Source: Plazaster borealis (Eukaryota; Echinodermata; Asteroidea; Forcipulatida; Labidiasteridae). From it: a stretch of DNA of 64,000 bases. The notes under the pieces were generated by a model. It saw nothing but the letters and a program-made list of their open reading frames with translations, ran no database searches and was not told where the DNA came from. The position numbers were made by a program, and so were the translations under genes. This document shows, in pieces, positions 47,401-56,400 of the stretch (positions within the stretch are counted from its first letter, which is position 1; every line of letters starts with the position of its first letter). Location: NCBI GenBank assembly GCA_021014325.1, contig CM037470.1, forward strand, positions 8,783,147-8,847,146. Direction: 5' to 3'.

Positions 47401-50400
47401 GAAAGCCGCCAACAAGAAGAAGTGGAGCAAGATGGCGACTGCCGTACAGCCCCTCTGGAATTGTTATGCAATGAAGCCATTATTACTACACAAAAATAAG
47501 CAGTATCACAAAATCTGTATACAAACTTTGCAAAGTATTTTCTGGAACGAACAAACCATATTCAGTCAAAGCATTTTGTCGACTTAGGTCTCACCTTGTC
47601 TTCTGTGTCGATAAAGAAGAAGATTATGTGTGACGTCATCAGAGAAAATGCCAGGTTCGCGTGTGTTATAAAGCGCGTGTTGTTCATTCTGAAATAATAA
47701 ACATGAATTTGTTTTTTTTATCAAAAGATATTTTAAGGTTTTATTTCAAACGAATTAATCAAAATCTGAAGAAGTACATTCCAGGCAAATCTTGGCTTGC
47801 CAGATAACGGAGAAGTGCCGCGCCCAAGGTGGGATGGGGAATGATTTTAAAATCCCATCACGGTGAATGACTGCGCTACACGTTTGACACCAATGTGATT
47901 AGCCCTATCCACTTATAATGAATAAATAATAATAGTGATTTATATATTTTGCGCCAATTCCATTTAATGTACACTCTAAAAAATCCCGGTTTAGAATTGA
48001 CCCGTATTCCGGGTCCGGGGGGGGGGGTCTGACTCATTTCTGGGTCAGGCTGACCCGGAAAGTGGTTAAGATTGAATTTTTACTCTAATTCATAGCGTCA
48101 GTTCTTACCATGAAGCTCTCAGAGTGTACATAATCGCGTGACAATCATGAAATAGATAATCTAAAAGGGACATTCAACTGACAAATGTCTAAAAACATTC
48201 ATAGAAAATACAATTAGAACACAAACTAGTCAGTATGGTTAGTCTTGTGTATTTGGTTGCAAAACCGGATTACCTTTAAACAAAGTATATTCTGCGGGTG
48301 ATTTTGACTTGCATGCACGAAAATACAACTTTCATGCATAAGTTTAATTATTAATGCGTTTGCAAAGAAAATGATGATGATGATTATTATTATATCTGGT
48401 AACGAAACCAAGAATACCCCATAGGTGAACTAAAACCCTGCGTGACACCATCAAAAACAATTCACACTCGGAAATCATCATGGACCTATTATGTAACAGT
48501 TAGATTTTAGTGTGTAATACATTCTTGTGGAGAACCAAATCACTTTTAAATTGCACAAAAACATTAGATATAGACCCTTCAGACTCAATAAAACAAATTC
48601 AAGCAAAAACAATTTGTAGATGACCCCACATTTGTAATTTGTAGACTTTATACATGTACAACATTACTTGAAACCATAAAAATATGCACACGCCTATACT
48701 ATATGGCTGTTTTCAACAGTCATTTGTATTAGAGCGTGTAATACATGGAGCTCCATGGTCGGACTTGTCCTTGCAACACCACCTCACTCAATTCATCTAA
48801 CTACACAACCAGGTCACTGCTTACAGCCATTGTATAAGCAGAAGCCACGTGGAAACCATATGGTTTATTTCACTAAGTAGTGGCTGTTAACCCCGAGGTC
48901 AAGTAACTGCTGTACAATTCTTATGGGAATTCCGGGAGAGCTGGTCATTGATGGATTTTTTTATTGAAACCCCCCCCAAAAAAAACCCCGATGGCAACAA
49001 GACAACTGGCATGCTATTTGGCTAGGTGCAGTTGTGGAACTTGGAATTTTTTAGATTTAAAACAAATTAATTGGCGGAGTAGCAACTTCTTCATTAAAAA
49101 CTGACACTCAATAAGTCCACGATGGCATCATGCAGAGTTAATCACTGTAGCTCGCAAGCCTGAGGAAACATGTAAACAAGAAATTCCTGCTATGTGAACT
49201 AGAAACAACGGGGTTAACTACTCTTCTGGGTTCTTTTATCGCGCACTACCAATCCTAGTACACGAGACCTACGACTTAATGTCCTATCCGAAGGACAAAG
49301 CAATTATGGTAAAGTATCTTGCGCAAGGGCACAAGTGTCATGACTGGGACTGATAGTTGGGATTATGACTTACCTATTAAATGCGTAGACGAAAAGAGTA
49401 ATGGCAAGACAAGCAATAGAGATGGACAATCCAATTTTCGTGAGCACATCGAGTATGCCATCACTATACTCATCCTTAGAAACACACAAAGAAAAAAACA
49501 AGTGCATAAAATGTAATGCAGTCCTTATTTCATATAAGAGCTAGGAATAACCATAAAATGCAGTGCCCCCCTTTTGAAATCTGGACTTTTGGGATTGGTA
49601 TATTTCCAGAGTTTTAATATGATAATTCGTTGTTTTTAAAACTACCAGTTTTTCTTCCATTTACACGTATACAGTGTATTTGTTTTTACACTAACGCCAT
49701 ATTATCTTTTATAAAAAATTGTAAATTACAGAAAAAAGACGCTGACAAGGGCCTTTTTAAATGAAAAAGGTAAACGGAAATTTGGCCTGAAGTCCCCCAA
49801 AGAAACCCCCCGGTGCACCCCCTTGTGCCCCCACCTAAAATTTCATCCTAGTTACGGCACTGATAAAATGCATTATTACTCCGTATTAATACTTTGCTCG
49901 GACCCATCGGTCTCATCCAAGACGGCTGGATGAACTGATGAGCTTGTTCAAATTCTTGTTCACGATGTAGTTCGGAACAATGTACCGAAGTCGGCGCACT
50001 GCGCACAATCACAACTACACACGATATGAAAAGGCATGAAGGCTCCAATGATAATGTAAACAACATTTTTAACAAAGTAAAAGAATGCTGCGATCTAGCA
50101 CTATTTTCACATCAAGGTAAAGAATAACAATAATTATTTGCAATGGATTTTAACAGAGGAGCATTATCATTGGAACGTCTATTTTTTTCGTAAACAGGAA
50201 GAGGTGACCGGGGGTTATTAGGTCAGGGGAATTAAACAGCATGTTAAAAGGGGAATGGTCCAATGCACATGTGTATGTCATCTGTATGTCAGCCTATCCC
50301 CGTGAATGTTAATGTTTGAGCGAATGTTATTAAAAGAACAATCATCGATTTCAACTGGAGACTGTGGAACGCTAGGTGGCAGAAGACTTACCAAGTAACT

Positions 50401-53400
50401 TTATTGTTACGTAAGTTCTGAGAACAATGATTTTAAGTCTTCTGTCACGTAGCGTCCCCAAAAATCTCCCATTGGTAGATAAACATCAAAATACAATTTA
50501 AGGAATTTCAAACTGCTTACCAACCAAAAGGACCTAAGGTATAAATGCACAACAATAGTTAAAGGCTTGTTGTTATTGAGAAACGTCAGTACATTCATGG
50601 ATTGTTCCCCAATGGTACATTTTAGTTTATTTGAAACCAAACATTTTCAGCAATGTTGTGTAAACTCTTTTTTTTCTTTGCTTTAAGATAATGTAATAAT
50701 TAACCAAATACCTCTTGAAGCTGCATAAGGACTGCAAAACTGGTCAGGTGATCACAGATACATGTGACGTCACTTCCGTTGTCAGGTGATTCCGTGGTAG
50801 AGACATTACATCCGTCTGTATACCAATATCTGAATAACGGGTAATAAAAACAATGTGATTTTTCTTCCATAATCAGTCCTGTTTTGTTGTTCGTCCATTT
50901 ACTAAATAGTTCAAAAGATTGTCTATCAATTCAATATCTAGAGATTCTGACAGAAAAAATTAACTTGAAATAGCAGAATGATCTATAGTGTAATACAATT
51001 TTACTTTGCCACTTAATGAACCCTTGCATGACGTCAGAAGCGGCTATTTTCTGTCCATGTATGCAATTTTTCGGGGTCAAATTGCGTTTAAAGATACAGC
51101 GTGTGTCTGGGTGCGTGCGCGTTGCCATCAAATGCGTCCTGCTACGTAACACACGGGAAATCTGAGTCCCAAAATGTCGCTACAAAGATGTTCATGGTGA
51201 TGACCTTCGTTAAATATGACGTCAAAAGCCTAAACAGCGCCCTCACTGAGGTCAAAGGAAGACCTATCATTGGCTGAGACTTGTGCGCGGCGCGTACACG
51301 CATGCACGTTTGGTCAATTAAACAGTTTTTCTTCATAAGTTGAGGTTTGAGAAATGGTTTAAAAAATATACTTACGGACCATCTTCTGATTGGTATGAAC
51401 AAACGTGGAATTCTCTTTCCCGAACCTAGTGTAAAAAACATATAATACGCCACCCATTGAACTTGTGCTCTTAATAACATAATAATTGCACTCTAAAAAC
51501 TCCCGGGTTTAAAATTTATCCGGATTACGTGTCCCGTGGGGGCCTGATCTGGAGCTTAGTATGACCCGCAATCTGTGTCAGAATGGCACAGAAATCTGGA
51601 TTAAAAACCCAATGTCAACCGGTTCCGGGTCAACCTGGGACCTCAGAGTGTACAGCTACACAACATTACACAAGCTACGCTAATTTGATACTTATGGGGA
51701 ATGTAACAGCTTTGTATAAACTTTCTGATAGTGTTGGTCCCTCATTTCCACCTACTATATCTCCTCCGCCCGGTTGATACAGCTGTGTTTCTTAGAGGCA
51801 GTGTGAGCGTCCGTCATCAGTCCAAAAAGTGTTGAATTATAAACTGACCAAATCCAGAAATAAGTAAGAAAAACAATAGCAAAGCAATAATCGTACCTCT
51901 GGGGCGGGAAAGGCAAGTTTAATTGGAGAAGAAGAAAAGTTTGTCCGCTTTACTCCATCTTCAGCTACCACCTCCACGTTGATTATTGGAGTGCCAAACC
52001 GAACTTGTTTGCCGTTGGACTTAGGCGTTGGTGAGTTTCCGTCTGGCATATACACACTCACTACGGCAATGACTGTAACATACAATGTTGAAAAGCATGT
52101 CTGGTATGTATTAACAATACTTAATAACTGAGACAATAAATAAATAGTCTAGGGCTTTTTTCAACGTCGGCTAAGGCTCCGGCTCCGGATCCGTTTGACG
52201 TTGAGGCAACAATCAATGGGAGACTTTTGAACGCTAGGTGGCAGCAGACTAACCAGGTACATAGACTTTTTCGCAAATTAATACTCAGTACGCGGTCATT
52301 TGCCGTGGAATGAGGTGCATGCTGGTCTAGTTAGCGACACATTTTGATCGCTAACTAGACCAGCATGCACCTCATTCCACGACTAACGCATGCGCACGGA
52401 GTATTTGCAAAGTAGTCTATTTCAATTGTTTACGTAGTTCTGAGCATGCGCACATTAACGAGAACAATGAATTTACCGGGTAAGTCTGCTGCCACCTAGC
52501 ATCTCAAAAGTCCCCCATTAATGGCACACTGCTCCATATTTGGTGATGGAGCCCGAACCTGGGCAGGAACCCAAGCCTATGGCATTTTATCAGCCATCTA
52601 CTTGGTACCAGATTCAATTCTGGCGACTCACAAAACAAAGTGCCACAAAGAGCTGCTTTTAAAACGATTCATCGGGAGTGAGCCCTTGGTGGCGCCCTGT
52701 AATTTGATTATACCATTGCGTCCTGATACAACTTAATGTTGAAACTGTGTGTGAAAATTGTGCACTTAACACTTTGTTCTTAATCTGCAAAAGGCTCAAA
52801 ATAGTTCGCAAAGTCTCTTGCCAAATTTAAACCATGATTTTTGAAACTGTTCCGGGAATTTAAACTTACCAGACACATTTGATGACGCAAAACCAGGGAT
52901 CTGAACTGAGAATACCATACCATCTAGTTCCGTACCGACATTATTGTATTCACCTTCACCCGCTTTTAATTGTGCGACTTTTATCACTGAAACAAATAAT
53001 AATGTATAATTTACAATATTAACACCCCGGTACATCTTTGATCTGGGTTTAGTTATAAGTGTTCTTTTACTTTCAAACTACAATGACCCGACCGGGGTTA
53101 CAGGTCACTTGTTGGGTGCACTTCAGACGATTGATTATCGAGTAGGCCTGTACGGCTGTTTGAATGTTTCGTTCAAAATCTACACAATCTAAAAAGGGCA
53201 TTTTAAAATTCGTTATGACCTTGACCCTGACCGAGTTCAAGGGTCATGTGAGCTATGGACCGTTTGACCTATGTTTACACGTGACTCACCCTCGGTTCGG
53301 CGCAGGATAAGAGCCGATTGCGTACCTTTGTAAACATTGTAAAGTTTAATTTTTTCCAATGTGGTGTTCATCGATTAAACACAAAATATTATTTATTGTC

Positions 53401-56400
53401 TAAATGGATTTCAGATATAACCATTTTGCGACTTGTTATGGCTTATTATCCATTTTTATTGCGTAATATTTTTATACATGAAAGGGTATTTTTATGTTGC
53501 CTACCACTTACCGCTTTTCCCTGTTACATTTTGGTAGCAAGCGCATTTTTTGTAAGGGGGTTACGTCATTGAAAATCCTGTTTTTTAAAATTTAGATAAC
53601 GCAGTTTACTGGGTGTTAGGTGAGAAACTATCGGTCTGTTTCAATCACGTCTGTAAGTGTGACGCAATTCCACTGTAAGCCACGCCCACTTCACACAAGC
53701 TGGCTTCACTGATTACCAGAAATAAGGTACTCTCGGAATTGTAACTTTCAAGAAAAGCTTTTAAACGATGAATTGGGTGATTTCTTGTTAAATTTAACAC
53801 AAACGTATTCCAGCTTTGAAGCCGGTGTGCCAGGAAGATTCTGGACCCCGTACGCGAGATTGTTTTTCCTACGAACTTTCTGTCCCCCATACGGCGAACT
53901 GTGTACAGACTTCTTTTGATAGCGCCCTCTTTTGAATAATCCTCCTCCCCGCCATGTTAATATCCCGTATGGAGACAAAAAGTTCGTAGGGAAAAAAATA
54001 CGGCACCCCGTACGACGAACCAGGTATAAATTTCTTCTGATAGCGCCCTCTTTTGATCAACCTCCTTCAGCCCGTGTTAGTTTCCCATTATGGGAGACAT
54101 AATCTCCGGGGGACAGATTTCCCTATAACACCGGTGTGGCTGTTTGTCCCCAAGAGACTCTGTCTCCCATACGGTTAATCGTGTAGAAATGTTGTCTGCT
54201 AGCGCCCTCTTGTGAATCAACTTATTTTGAAAAATCCCTTTATGACACCGGAAGTAGGGAAAACTTTGGGCGTGCAGTAGATATGTGCGCGTGGCATTGA
54301 TTTTTCAACATGATAAGGACATTACGGTGACCTTCATAAAATCGGAAAATTGTTTGCATGAGGATTACGACGGAGTTCTGGAAGTGCCATACAATCGACA
54401 TAATGAGATCCTGAGAAAAGTAACTGCAGGATGATGACATCATAAACGTAAGATAACGATATCCTGAGATGATTTATCTCGGGATGACCACATCCTCAAG
54501 TAAAATGTCGTCTTCCCGATAAATTTCATCTTAGGATGTCGACATCATGAAACTAAGATGTCGACATCCTGAGATAAATTATCTCAAGATGACGACATCC
54601 CGAAACGTAGGATGCCGAGTTCCCGAGATTAATCATCGTGGGATGATAACATCCTGAAAATGTCGAGAGCTCAAGAACAAAATATATCTTGAAGACGGCA
54701 TTCTACTTTCAAGATGTCATCATCCCGAGATAAATCTTCTCAGGATGTCGTCATCTTACTTTTATGATGTCAGCCTCCGGCAGTAAATTATCTCAGGATC
54801 TCGACAAGTTGGATGGCACTTCCAGAGCTCCGTAGATTACACATTCAATCCATACCTTTATTGTCTTTTTCAAATACTTGATCTCCACCGCATATTATAT
54901 CATTATCATCCTGATCTGAAATACTGTCGAAAAACGAAAAAGCCAAGTCGTCCTCTCCACGGTCGTGACCTCCATCAGGAACGGTGCTTGACACTGGGGT
55001 CGTAATTTCCAGAGTTGTCTGCTCGGTACCTGCGAAAAGTGGATGAACACAACAAGCTCGCTAACAATACCAGTCCTCTAGAAAGCCGAGTTCTTTATGT
55101 TAAAAGGAACACAATGCAATTGCATACACTACTATTAGAGCTGCCAACTCTCCCTGATTCAGCAGAAAGTTCCCTGAAAATAAACACATTTTTCCATCTT
55201 CTGATGAAAATTCTCCTTATTATTGAAACCTTTTCCCTATTATATTGAATGTAATTCTAAATATCTCCATGATTGGAGTACAAAATATTCCTGATAGTAA
55301 TATGCAAAATGTTGGCAGCTCTGCACTACTGGCGTCTTATCAACCGCTGCCGAATGTGCCAATTCCTGGCATTATTGGTTGGACCATCACATCAAACAGA
55401 GAGTTTACATTTATTTGGGGGGAATTGTGCCTTTGATGATACAAGCACGACATTTGGCACACAGTGATAGTATAACATGAGAACGATATTACGCTATAGG
55501 GCCATCGCAGACTTGTCAATTACATTTTCAAAATTGTCAAAATGTCTGTCATTGCTTTTTGTTCTACTTGTATAGTTTTCAAAGAGTATATGCGATGGCC
55601 CTATAGCCAAAGAACTTTCTTAAAAAACTTACTCTGACTGTGTGCCAATTCCATGCACGTGTCACCGTAGGCACGATCTCATCGACTATTTTGCCGTACT
55701 ATGCTAAATGTGATTTATGCCGGGGGTTACATTGGGGGCGCACTTACACCTGTACCAGAACGGCTTGAGTCAAGTCTAGTGAAATGGACAACAAAGGGTC
55801 TGGAAAACCGCATTGATAAGAACCAATAAGGCCATGGGTACTCCTCATGAATTTATGGAATGTGCCAGGGAAGGAAATTAGGTGTGTGTGATTCAATGTG
55901 ATTCAATTGTACTGAAAAAAGCAGGTTGTATAGAGAACTTTTCCTTAGATCAACTATGTTCTACTTAATCTCAATTATATCATCAAACTTACCTTTAATC
56001 GTTAAGTTAGCTGATGAATTTGAAGTTGCACACACAATTACAGCCCCCTCAAACCCAACCCCCTCAAAGTTAAAAATCGTCAGGGTAGACGTCAGGACAC
56101 AAGACGATATATGTGTCTCTCTAACATGTACACCAGACCCAATTTCATTGTTCAGATCTTTCCACACCCTGCATTTTGATTGGTAGACGCGCCACGTGAT
56201 TGACGGCCCATTGACGTCACTGGCCGTGCATGTCAGCTCAATATCTGATGGGTCATCTCCCGTAGTCTTCTGAACCAGGATGCGAACACTCGGATTCCAA
56301 TCTGAAGTTCGGAAACGAGAGGATGATCCTAAAATTACTTAATCCATAACACGACGAACATTTACAAACAACATGCTGTTGGGCAATAAGTTGTTGAAAT

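Larger units (their letters stand above)
38493..49474 (-). other. Receptor exons 9-18: seven transmembrane helices and tail
   Basis: TM1 is VLTKIGLSISIACLAITLF. TM2 contains THANLAFSLMTSHIIFF. TM3 is AILLHFFLLAAFTWMALEG, preceded by C656, which pairs with C727 of the ECL2 motif CWLSFEDGF. TM4 is CPLFIVGISMAA. TM5 begins WSFIAPVLVII. TM6 has LEPLLGLPWLLGF. TM7 is NSLQGLFVFLSQCVF followed by DKEVR, the usual end of adhesion receptors. The tail is basic, then ends TQLSGI. Introns range from under 0.5 kb to nearly 2 kb and are loaded with repeats. Confidence 0.92.
50712..52986 (-). other. Receptor exons 5-8: GAIN-like region and GPS proteolysis site
   Basis: Exons 5-6 read VFSVQIPGF, VIAVVSVYMPDG, RFGTPIINVEVV and PIKLAFPAPE, as in the beta-strand half of GAIN domains. 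The helical half expected before them seems absent or very short. Exons 7-8 hold the GPS: C541, C556 (YTDGC), C572 and C574 (CICDHLTSF). The tripeptide H576-L577-T578 is the canonical self-cleavage site. The new amino terminus TSFAVLMQLQE matches the tethered (Stachel) agonist of active adhesion receptors. Confidence 0.92.

Noticed and set aside
49848..50075. 75-codon minus-strand frame in receptor intron 8 with a hydrophobic start
   Set aside because: The receptor phases already match across this intron, and no domain or acceptor site supports an exon.
52521..52736. 71-codon plus-strand frame next to the family G MITE
   Set aside because: No recognisable domain; it lies antisense in a receptor intron and shows no splice context.
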